Positions 26,911-34,461 of a stretch of 64,000 nucleotides of DNA are shown piece by piece (the stretch's first letter is position 1; the number at the start of each line of letters is the position of its first letter). Source of the stretch: an uncultured Acidobacteriaceae bacterium (GTDB lineage: Bacteria > Acidobacteriota > Terriglobia > Terriglobales > Acidobacteriaceae); the NCBI GenBank assembly GCA_937879855.1, contig CALFMO010000050.1:1-64000 (forward strand), given 5' to 3'. The notes under the pieces were generated by a model. That model did no database searches, was not told the origin of the DNA, and saw only the letters and a list, made by a program, of their open reading frames with translations. The translations under genes were made by a program, and so were the position numbers.

Positions 26911-27870
26911 CTAGGACCACCAGGCAGCGGCGGGCTGCTCGCGGATCACAATACTGTTCAGAAAGTTCGCTGCTTTGGTCAAGCCCTCGCCCGGTGAGAG
27001 CAGGCTGTCCTCGTGTTCAATGGAAAGCACGGAATCGTAACCGAACATCCGCAGTGCGGAGATAAATTCGCTCCACCACTCCGCGCCATGTCCGTAGCCG
27101 CAAGTGCGAAAGATCCAGCTGCGATCGCGTTCTTCGGTGTATGGCTTGGTGTCGAGTACGCCCGTGCGGACCAGGTTAGAAGGGTAGAGCTGAGTGTCCT
27201 TTGCGTGAACGTGGAAGATGGAACTTCCAAGCACGCGGATGGCCGCGACAGGATCGATGTTCTGCCAGAAGAGATGACTGGGGTCGTAGTTGCAGCCGAC
27301 AGTTTCTCCTGCGATCGAGCGGAGACGCAGCATGGTCTCTGGGTTATACACCACGAAGCCTGGATGCATCTCAACCGCAATCTTCACACCGTGGCTCTCG
27401 GCGAATTTTGCGTGCTCCACCCAATAGGGAGCCACAACTTCATTCCACTGCCAATCGAGAACCTTGCGATAGTCCGGAGGCCACGGGCAGGTGACCCAGT
27501 TGGGGGAAGTAGCATTCGGCGAATCGCCCGGACATCCGGAAAAGTCAATGACCACTGAAACGCCAAGCTTCTCGGCTAGTAGGATCGTCTTCCGGCTCAC
27601 ATCGCTATATTGCCGCGCTTGAGTCTTATCGGGATGCAGTGGGTTGCCGTGACAACTCAGTGCGCTAATGCTGAAGCCATGGTCAGCGAGGATATTTTTG
27701 AAATCGGCCAGGGCCGAAGGATTTTCCAGCATCGAGAGCTTACAATGCGCGTCCCCTACGTAGTTGCCTGTGGCAAGTTCGATGGTATCGATACTCAGTT
27801 CCGCAAGTTTCTTCAGAACCACGGCTAGCGGCAGTTGCGATAAAAGAGGTGTAAAGACTCCAACACGCAT
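26911..27870 (-). CDS. Sugar phosphate isomerase/epimerase (AP endonuclease-like TIM barrel)
   Basis: A 319-residue xylose-isomerase-like TIM barrel. Metal-ligand strands are visible: ISALSCHGNPLHP, VVIDFSGCPGD, KIAVEMHPGFVVYN (Glu, His), GCNYDPSHLFWQ (Asp, His), IFHVHAKDTQ (His, Lys, Asp) and SVLSIEHEDSL (Glu). Such enzymes epimerise or isomerise keto-sugars in the cytoplasm. It precedes a Gfo/Idh oxidoreductase by 23 bp, probably as one operon. Confidence 0.9.
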   Translation of the reverse strand: MRVGVFTPLLSQLPLAVVLKKLAELSIDTIELATGNYVGDAHCKLSMLENPSALADFKNILADHGFSISALSCHGNPLHPDKTQARQYSDVSRKTILLAEKLGVSVVIDFSGCPGDSPNATSPNWVTCPWPPDYRKVLDWQWNEVVAPYWVEHAKFAESHGVKIAVEMHPGFVVYNPETMLRLRSIAGETVGCNYDPSHLFWQNIDPVAAIRVLGSSIFHVHAKDTQLYPSNLVRTGVLDTKPYTEERDRSWIFRTCGYGHGAEWWSEFISALRMFGYDSVLSIEHEDSLLSPGEGLTKAANFLNSIVIREQPAAAWWS

Positions 27871-28033
27871 GGCGATTTTCTATCCCCCATTTTCTTTTGG
27901 ACAGATGCGGGGCTCATTTTACGCCTGAGGGAGGGGCGTTGATCGAACAGACTAGTAGGTAAGACTTCAAATTGCGACTGGAAGGTGAAGACTCCGCTCG
28001 CCTCGAGGCAATTTCCGGGAAGCAAGCGATAAG

Positions 28034-29200
28034 CTAGTGGCTCAGGTAGGAGTTCGCAGTCATAGCCAGGCCAGGCAGCGCGCGAACGTCAGGATTGTAC
28101 TCGGCGCTTCGGCGCAGCACCGGGCCCTTGTTATCGTCATCAGCACCACTGTGGCGTCGCAACACGGGCGTCTGAGAAGCGAGCAGAATGGATTTCACTT
28201 GTTCAAACTCGTCGGTATCCAGAACGTAGTCTTTGCGGGTCGGAAGGAAAGTGGAGATTTCGGACTGAAGACGTTGAATGCGTTCCTCCGTGAGTGGATA
28301 GCTGGCGAAGCTCCTGGAAATCCTGCCGTGAAACGGCAACCTGGTGAACATGTGATAGCCGGGAATTTTGGCATACGCAGCATTTCTGTCTACTTCCATC
28401 GCATGCAACTTTTCCAACGCATCCAACAGCGCCTGGGGATCGTATCCCGCAGAGTAGGCATACTCGATGCCAAGAAGGTCCGCTTCGAATTCAGCGTCGC
28501 GAACAAACTTCTTCACTGAGAGGGGGCCGGCAATGCCCTCGGCGTCCTGAAAGGCCAGACCCGCAGGTCCGGCGACGAATGCCATGGAACCGGCAACGCT
28601 CCACAATTGTTTGCGGGTGAGGGCGCGCGTGGCGTGGCGGGCAGCAACGTGCGCGATCTCGCGCGCGATCATGCCAGCCAATTCGGCCTCTCCATCCGCG
28701 GCGATAATGAGTGCGCTGTCTACATAGAGGAAACCACCCGGGAGTCCGTAAGCGCGGGGAATGTCCCCGGAATCGATGACCTTGATGGTGAATGGAATCT
28801 CAGCGTCGGAGTTGCCCACGATTTTTTGAGCCAGGCGGCTCACGTAATCGTTCACCAATTCGTTGCTGATGATCTTGGTATTGCGGTCGAACGAGGCTGC
28901 AAGATTCTGCCCGAGTTCGTGTTCGCGCTTAATCGAATAAATATTGAAGCCGTGACCGATGCCGCGCTGGCCGATACGATTGACATCGTATTTTTTGGCG
29001 TTGATTTCATTTCCAGGCGCCACATCTTTCCTGGCGGAATCTACCGGCGTTTTCGCAGAAACAGTATCGGGAATCGACTGGCCAAAGGCGGCGGGCGAAA
29101 GCGATGGTGTCAGGACCACAGTCAGAACGCACGCTGTCAGACTAGCGTTGAAATGGCATTGTTGTCGTCGAAGTCCAAAGAAACGGGAAGGGAATCGCAT
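28034..29200 (-). CDS. M48-family metallopeptidase-like protein lacking the first zinc His
   Basis: 388 residues from ATG at 29200, where AGGTGG lies just upstream and a signal peptide begins (TACVLTVVLTPSLSPAAFGQ). An M48 fold follows: PRAYGLPGGFLYVDSALI, the helix carrying the active site, then DAEFEADLLGIEYAYSAGYD with the third zinc ligand Glu. The HExxH motif reads REIAH (residues 180-184): the first His is Arg, encoded by CGC at 28661-28663. Catalysis by the standard mechanism would need that His, so it may be a chaperone-like pseudoprotease. A second M48 gene at 48.4-50.1 kb has intact HELGH. Confidence 0.85.
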   Translation of the reverse strand: MRFPSRFFGLRRQQCHFNASLTACVLTVVLTPSLSPAAFGQSIPDTVSAKTPVDSARKDVAPGNEINAKKYDVNRIGQRGIGHGFNIYSIKREHELGQNLAASFDRNTKIISNELVNDYVSRLAQKIVGNSDAEIPFTIKVIDSGDIPRAYGLPGGFLYVDSALIIAADGEAELAGMIAREIAHVAARHATRALTRKQLWSVAGSMAFVAGPAGLAFQDAEGIAGPLSVKKFVRDAEFEADLLGIEYAYSAGYDPQALLDALEKLHAMEVDRNAAYAKIPGYHMFTRLPFHGRISRSFASYPLTEERIQRLQSEISTFLPTRKDYVLDTDEFEQVKSILLASQTPVLRRHSGADDDNKGPVLRRSAEYNPDVRALPGLAMTANSYLSH

Positions 29201-29574
29201 GGCCCACCTGCCGAGGGCGAGAATTGTATAACGAGTCGAACGAAATGAGGCAAAAAATCGATTAGGGTGACGCTTATTGCCGAAGGGGGGTGTCGGACCG
29301 CCCGCGCCTGTTTGTTGATCTAGCGTGCAAAAGCCCGAGCATGTCAATTGAGTCTCTAAAGGAAGCAGTATGTTGCGAGAGTGAATCATTTTTGACCTGT
29401 CCGTGCGCGGGTTTTGTGTCCACCTCAGCAGGTGAAAGACTTAGATGCAGAAATCTACTCAAATGGTTGATTTTACGTTAGTTAAACTATAGACAAATTC
29501 GAATCGACGCTCCGGGTTTTGGCGAATATGACCTTTGTTTGCATATAGTTCCTCTCGCATTTCATGCTTGAACC
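29201..29574. other. Intergenic stretch before the hydrolase-ECF operon
   Basis: No supported gene lies between the M48 start and the ECF-type promoter candidate. Near 29466-29490 TTGATT and TATAGA resemble a weak housekeeping promoter with a short (15-bp) spacer, on the plus strand. Confidence 0.35.
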
Positions 29575-29601
29575 TGTCACAAAACGTACCCGTCTTCGGT
29601 C
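29575..29601 (+). promoter_or_regulatory. Candidate ECF41-type promoter
   Basis: TGTCACA at 29575-29581, then 16 bases, then GGTC at 29598-29601. As I recall it, the ECF41 consensus is TGTCACA, 16 bases, CGTC, so only one base differs. It lies 44 bp upstream of the hydrolase gene whose neighbours end in an ECF41-like sigma factor. Autoregulation is inferred. Confidence 0.62.
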
Positions 29602-29645
29602 TCACATGATGAAAGCAACTTTTGCTCAAAGCGTGAGGCTAAGAG

Positions 29646-30629
29646 ATGACTGTGGTTACCCGACACACCCCCCTGGATGGCTCCCGACAAGTTCGCCCTA
29701 TCACAAAACCAAGCCCGAGAGGCGAAAGCTTCAGGATGCCGGCCCACAAAACAGTGCTTCAACGGCCCGACTGGCTTCCCGAAAGCGTGTGGCCATTTCA
29801 AACCTTTGGGCTGGAAATGGATCGTTCAACGATCGCGGTGACTGATGTTGGCCAGGGGCCCACGCTGCTTTTTGTGCATACCGGGGTCTGGTCTTTTATT
29901 TGGCGCGACGTCATAGGGCGCCTCTCCAACGACTTCCGTTGCGTTTGTTTCGACGCCCCCGGAACGGGGCGGAGCTCGCGATTGCCAGGAAATGCAATCA
30001 CTCTGGAGCGGTCAGCCCGCGCGGTCGCGAATGTGATTCGAGGCTTAGAACTGCAGAACTTCACGCTCGTGATGCATGACCTCGGCGGCCCGGCGGGACT
30101 GGCGGGAGCGGCCTCAACCGCGGAGCGAGTGCGTGGGATTGTCGGCGTGAATTGTTTCGGATGGAGGCCGACTGGGGCGCTCTTCCGCGGGATGCTGGCG
30201 CTGATGGGTAGTACCCCGATCCGGGAACTCGATGTCTGGACTGAGTTTCTGACCCGCATTACCTCGACGAACTTCGGAATCGGGCGCCGCATGGACAGTG
30301 CCAGTCGTCAGGCCTTCCGGGCAGGAATCGATCGTCAAGCGCGCAGGGCTTTTCATTACTACATGCGCGACGCACGCAACTGCGACCGGCTGTATCGAGA
30401 TGTTGAACACGTCCTTTCCGGTCCGTTCAAGAGGCTTCCACTGATGACGATCTTCGGAGAGCGGAACGATCCGCTGGGATTCCAGCCGAAGTGGAGGGCG
30501 CTCTTTCCCAGTGCCCGCCAGATTGTCGTTGCAGGAGGAAATCACTTTCCCATGTGCGACGACCCCGAGTTGGTAGCCGATGCAATTCGTTCCTGGCACG
30601 CCGAGCAGGTTTCGCCGAACCGCGGCTAA
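29646..30629 (+). CDS. Alpha/beta hydrolase, haloalkane-dehalogenase-like
   Basis: 327 residues. FVHTGVWSFIWRDVI gives the HG oxyanion region; the nucleophile elbow reads VMHDLGGPAGLAG with Asp145 in place of Ser, as in haloalkane dehalogenases and epoxide hydrolases. His of VVAGGNHFPMCDDP (about 294) completes the set. A cap region of aromatic and Arg residues lies about 170-240. The substrate (halide or epoxide) is not predictable. GTGAGG precedes the ATG; a later ATG at 29736 is also possible. It is first in a plus-strand run with DoxX, DUF4345-like and ECF genes, behind an ECF41-type promoter candidate. Confidence 0.87.
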   Translation: MTVVTRHTPLDGSRQVRPITKPSPRGESFRMPAHKTVLQRPDWLPESVWPFQTFGLEMDRSTIAVTDVGQGPTLLFVHTGVWSFIWRDVIGRLSNDFRCVCFDAPGTGRSSRLPGNAITLERSARAVANVIRGLELQNFTLVMHDLGGPAGLAGAASTAERVRGIVGVNCFGWRPTGALFRGMLALMGSTPIRELDVWTEFLTRITSTNFGIGRRMDSASRQAFRAGIDRQARRAFHYYMRDARNCDRLYRDVEHVLSGPFKRLPLMTIFGERNDPLGFQPKWRALFPSARQIVVAGGNHFPMCDDPELVADAIRSWHAEQVSPNRG

Positions 30630-30814
30630 TCAAACTCTGAGGCTCGGAGACCGGCAATGGATGAAAAATTTCTGGTAACCGGCAGCGGGATAGTTTTCGC
30701 GGTCTCCCGCCGGCTGGCCGAACTTGAACTGGCATTAGTGATGGTGTCTCGCGATGCGAGCCGCGGCGACAGTATGAATGGATATGAACCCAATTAGTTA
30801 AGAAAGGAAATGAA

Positions 30815-31267
30815 ATGAACACAGACAGCCCTTCCCCAAACCGAAGACGTTTTATCGCAGGAAATATTTTGATCTATCTCGGTGCGTTCGGACTTTTCGC
30901 GGGCGGCGTCGCGAAATTCGCCCACGTGCCGAAGGTGGTCGAGCAGCTGACCTCGATGGGACTCGGTGGCAGCAAATTGACCCTGGTCGCATCTCTTGAG
31001 GTTCTCTCTGCTGTTTTATTGGCATTCAGACCGGTGCGGTCCGTTGGAATACTTTTTCTCTCCGCCTACCTGGGAGGTGCAGTCTGCGCCCATGTGCAGC
31101 AGGGTGCGATCGTTGCGGTTAATGCACCTGCGATTGTTTTGGGTATTTGCTGGTTGGGAGTATTTCTGCGTCATCCTCAGTCTCTTTGGAGCTTAAGCGA
31201 AAACGGCGCTAGCCCGAAACAATACGCAGTCGCGGACCGTCGGCAGGCGGCCCATGGGGAAATTTGA
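30815..31267 (+). CDS. DoxX-like membrane protein
   Basis: 150 residues with four hydrophobic helices: NILIYLGAFGLFAGGVAKFA, LVASLEVLSAVLLAF, GILFLSAYLGGAVCAHV and IVLGICWLGVFL. The pattern is that of the DoxX family, small inner-membrane proteins often linked to redox stress and found next to ECF sigma factors. AAGAAAGGAAATGAA gives a clear ribosome-binding site. It lies 185 bp after the hydrolase and 67 bp before the next membrane protein. Confidence 0.8.
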   Translation: MNTDSPSPNRRRFIAGNILIYLGAFGLFAGGVAKFAHVPKVVEQLTSMGLGGSKLTLVASLEVLSAVLLAFRPVRSVGILFLSAYLGGAVCAHVQQGAIVAVNAPAIVLGICWLGVFLRHPQSLWSLSENGASPKQYAVADRRQAAHGEI

Positions 31268-31334
31268 GATGGATTGCGGAGTACTCACGAAATGTTTTGA
31301 GATCAAAATTTCTGAACAGAGAAAGGGACTCAAC

Positions 31335-31802
31335 ATGGCCACTTCAATCCAAGGTTATTCGACAGCAGCGAGGGTGAACGGCCTCTCGCGCCTCGCGGTT
31401 GTGCTACGGCGTGCGCCTCTCGTGATGGCAACCGTCATATTCACGATGATCAGTTTCAGATACCTTTCGAACCCGGTTCGCGCGGCAGGGGCCGTAGGCA
31501 TATCTTTCACGTCGCCCAGCGGCATCACCGTCGCGCGAGTGGGTTTTGCGGGATTTCCTCTCGCCCTGGCGATCCTCGCCGTCAGTTGCCTCGTGTCTAC
31601 GCGCCGGCTTCTGGCGGGACTCTACATGGTCTTCACAGTAGTTGCGGTAGTTACGGCAGTCAGGCTCCTCGGCATTGCACTCGATCATTCGGCGAGCGAG
31701 AGCGCACGGTTGCTGGCTCCAGAGGTGGTACTCCTGACGCTGAGCGTGATTGCAATACGGTTGGAGTCGCGTAGGCGCCGCACCGAGATTAAGGCCGCGT
31801 AA
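31335..31802 (+). CDS. Small membrane protein, DUF4345-like
   Basis: 155 residues from ATG at 31335 with AAAGGGAC upstream; an open frame begins earlier (31254) but overlaps the DoxX gene. Four membrane segments are seen (VMATVIFTMISFRYL, VGFAGFPLALAILAVSCLV, GLYMVFTVVAVVTAVRLLG, EVVLLTLSVIAIRL). The arrangement fits the DUF4345 family; the assignment rests on helix pattern and a few positions. Function unknown. It belongs to the DoxX/ECF gene run. Confidence 0.65.
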   Translation: MATSIQGYSTAARVNGLSRLAVVLRRAPLVMATVIFTMISFRYLSNPVRAAGAVGISFTSPSGITVARVGFAGFPLALAILAVSCLVSTRRLLAGLYMVFTVVAVVTAVRLLGIALDHSASESARLLAPEVVLLTLSVIAIRLESRRRRTEIKAA

Positions 31803-31948
31803 GAACATCATAGAAATCTGCGACGATAAGCGGTCGGCGGGGCACCACGCTGCTGTGGAAGTGTCGACAGCACAAGGATTGTCAAATTTTCGAAACATGC
31901 CAGCAAAGCTGAAACTTGAAACGTGAGCGGGGCATCAGATGAAACGTC

Positions 31949-32926
31949 ATGCCCCACGATCAAGAATGCGAGACTTTGCCAAACGGCCTTCCCCCAGGAA
32001 CGAACCCGGAAAACTCGATCTCGCGGAACCCTTCGCCGGTCCTTGCAGGGCACGATCGCCTGGAAATATTTCACCAGCATCGACGACGCCTGCTCTCGAT
32101 CGCTTACCGCATGCTGGGCAGCGTAAGCGACGCGGAGGACATGCTGCAGGAAACTTTTATCCGCTGGCAGCAGAGTTCCGATGCCGAGATCGAATCGCCG
32201 GAAGCCTTTCTCGTAACCATCGTCAGCCGGCTGTGTCTGAACTACCTGCAGTCGGCACGGGTGAAGCGCGAAGAATATTTTGGCCAATGGTTGCCCGAGC
32301 CCGTGGTGACCGATCCCGCCAGTGATCCATACTTGACGTCTCAAATGGATGGCGAAGTTTCCATGGCTTTCCTGGTGTTACTGGAGCGGTTGACTCCTTT
32401 GGAACGAGCTGCGTTTCTCCTGCGCGAGGCGTTTGATTACGAATACGCCGAAATCGCGCGCATTCTAGAGCAAACCGAAGCCAACTGCCGGCAGCTTTTC
32501 CGCCGCGCACGGCAGCATCTCAAGCAAGAGCGCCCACGCTTCGAACCTTCACCGAAGCAACGAGAGGAATTGCTGCAGCGGTTCTTGCAGGCGAGTTCAC
32601 ATGGTGAGATGGACGCCTTGCTGGCCCTCTTCTCCAAGGAGATCGTGCTCTATGCTGATGGCGGCGGGAAGGCGACTGCCGTGCCGAATCCGATTTTTGG
32701 TGTCGAGAATGTGATTCGTTTCCTGATGGGCGCGCGACGCAAGCTTCTGCCCGCGGATCTGGATCGTCAGGTGAGGCAAATCAATGGTGCTCCCGGAGTT
32801 CTCAGCTATTGGCAGGGGCGACCGCACAGTGTTCTTAGCCTCGACATTGCCGATGGACGAATTTGCCAGATCTTTATCGTCAGCAATCCGGACAAATTAT
32901 CACGGTTGCCGATCTTGGCGTCGTAG
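31949..32926 (+). CDS. ECF41-group RNA polymerase sigma factor with SnoaL-like C-terminal extension
   Basis: 325 residues. Sigma region 2 (about 40-105; RRRLLSIAYRMLGSVSDAED) and region 4 (about 145-195; RLTPLERAAFLLREAFDYEY) are followed by a SnoaL/NTF2-like domain (about 205-320). Two hallmarks of the ECF41 group, as known to me, are present: WLPEP (114-118) in the linker and DGGGK (237-241) in the extension. In this group the extension acts in place of a separate anti-sigma factor, and none is adjacent. It is last in a run behind a TGTCACA-type promoter, suggesting autoregulation of the hydrolase/DoxX genes. Confidence 0.93.
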   Translation: MPHDQECETLPNGLPPGTNPENSISRNPSPVLAGHDRLEIFHQHRRRLLSIAYRMLGSVSDAEDMLQETFIRWQQSSDAEIESPEAFLVTIVSRLCLNYLQSARVKREEYFGQWLPEPVVTDPASDPYLTSQMDGEVSMAFLVLLERLTPLERAAFLLREAFDYEYAEIARILEQTEANCRQLFRRARQHLKQERPRFEPSPKQREELLQRFLQASSHGEMDALLALFSKEIVLYADGGGKATAVPNPIFGVENVIRFLMGARRKLLPADLDRQVRQINGAPGVLSYWQGRPHSVLSLDIADGRICQIFIVSNPDKLSRLPILAS

Positions 32927-32952
32927 AGTTTGGTTTGATCTTGAAGACACCG

Positions 32953-34116
32953 TCAGTGCGAAGAGCCACCCACGTAATTTCCGTAACCCACAATAACTGT
33001 CGAGCTAACCAGAACCAATAAGCTAAACGCGACCAGCAGTTTGGTCTTGCCTCCGGCCCCTTTCCACTCTTTCAGAGCGATCCCCCACAACGTGCTGAAG
33101 ATGATGATGCTGGCCATGTGCAACGTCCAACTGGAGAACTTGTATCTTCCCATCTGCGTCTCGCCCATGGTGTAGAAGAAAAATTGCATGTACCAGGTTG
33201 TGCCCGCGAGCGCCGAAAATAAGTAGTTGGCAAGCATGGGAGCTCCGATGGAAGTTACGGGTGCGACGGCCACGGCTACGGCCATCTCTTCTGCTGGAGC
33301 ATCGGTGACTGATTCGAGAATGTGCTCCTCGTTGCGCCCGGGAACTGTGCCACGAATTTCGGATTCGAAGTACTGGTACCCCGTCCGGTTCCGCATGTTC
33401 AGAATGAGGCACCAGATGAAGTTGGTGGTGAAACCGCCGGCGAGTACCACGACCAGCACGGGAAGTCCTTGCCATAAGATCGGTGTTCCGTGCTGGATGG
33501 TGATGACCTTGATCGGATCCCCAGCCGCCAATCCGTAGGCAAAGCAGGCGCTCATCACGCCTGAAAAAGTGGCGACGAGCAATCCCTTCTTCAGGTCGAA
33601 TTCCTTAATCGAGGCACGCTTCTGCTCGGTTGACATTTCTCGCTCTTTGGATACTCCTGCTGCGCCCGCGAATGCGATTCCCAGAAGGCATATCGCCACG
33701 CCCCCTAGAATGATTAGGCCGGAACGAGTGCCGAGGACTTCAGATGCGAATACTCCACGAAAGATCGGAGGCATCAATGTCCCGAAAGCGGCCGTGTATC
33801 CCAGCGCGACGGCCATGCCTAGCGACATTCCCAGGTATCGCATGGTAAGGCCGAAGGTGAGGCCACCCAGACCCCACAAAACGCCGAATGCATATGCCCA
33901 GAAAAGACTGCTCGCAGGAGCTTCGTGGAGTACACGCATGAGGTCATGCGTCATCGTCAGCGCGAGAATCCATGGGGCGATGATCCAGCTAAAGAATCCA
34001 CCCACCAGCCAGTAGGTTTCCCATGCCCAGTTTTTCACCCCGCGATAAGGAACGTAGAAGCTGGCGGAAGCCAGGCCGCCGAGCCAGTGGAAAAACACGC
34101 CGAGTGCAGGATTCAC
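32953..34116 (-). CDS. rhaT: L-rhamnose/proton symporter RhaT
   Basis: 387 residues with ten membrane helices and RhaT-specific segments: GLASASFYVPYRGVKNWAWE near the N-terminus, FWAYAFGVLWGLGGLTFGLT and LGMSLGMAVALGYTAAFGTL, and late GTTWYMQFFFYTMGETQMG. It imports L-rhamnose (and related deoxysugars) with a proton across the inner membrane. It is the last gene of the minus-strand rhamnose operon, 18 bp after the mutarotase. Confidence 0.95.
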   Translation of the reverse strand: MNPALGVFFHWLGGLASASFYVPYRGVKNWAWETYWLVGGFFSWIIAPWILALTMTHDLMRVLHEAPASSLFWAYAFGVLWGLGGLTFGLTMRYLGMSLGMAVALGYTAAFGTLMPPIFRGVFASEVLGTRSGLIILGGVAICLLGIAFAGAAGVSKEREMSTEQKRASIKEFDLKKGLLVATFSGVMSACFAYGLAAGDPIKVITIQHGTPILWQGLPVLVVVLAGGFTTNFIWCLILNMRNRTGYQYFESEIRGTVPGRNEEHILESVTDAPAEEMAVAVAVAPVTSIGAPMLANYLFSALAGTTWYMQFFFYTMGETQMGRYKFSSWTLHMASIIIFSTLWGIALKEWKGAGGKTKLLVAFSLLVLVSSTVIVGYGNYVGGSSH

Positions 34117-34134
34117 GAAATCCTCGAGTCTGAG

Positions 34135-34452
34135 TTAAAGGTGAAAGACTTCCAGTAACGGTTGCATGGCGCGATCGGGCAACACGCCATCCGGCTGGAC
34201 GAAAAAGTCACGCATCTCGCGCTGCCAGCGTTCGTTGACCTCGCGGCTGGCCATACCGGCTCGCGCGCGCTCAAAATCTTCTGTCTCCAGGTAACCTACC
34301 AGAAGGCCATCCTCACGCAGGAACAGCGAGTAGTTGCCCCATCCGGTTTCACGCAAGGCTGCCTGCATCTCCGGCCACACGCTGCGATGCCGTCGTTTAT
34401 ATTCCTCGAGCCGCTCCGGCTTGACCTGCAATACAAAGCAGACGCGCTGCAT
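34135..34452 (-). CDS. rhaM: L-rhamnose mutarotase
   Basis: 105 residues, the family's usual size. The N-terminus QRVCFVLQVKPERLEEYKRR, the catalytic His of RHRSVWPEM, then GWGNYSLFLREDGLLVGYLE and a C-terminal His-less end LLEVFHL fit RhaM (DUF718). It speeds interconversion of alpha and beta L-rhamnose so that the isomerase receives its anomer. It lies 9 bp after the aldolase/dehydrogenase gene. Confidence 0.95.
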   Translation of the reverse strand: MQRVCFVLQVKPERLEEYKRRHRSVWPEMQAALRETGWGNYSLFLREDGLLVGYLETEDFERARAGMASREVNERWQREMRDFFVQPDGVLPDRAMQPLLEVFHL

Positions 34453-34461
34453 AATTGCTCC

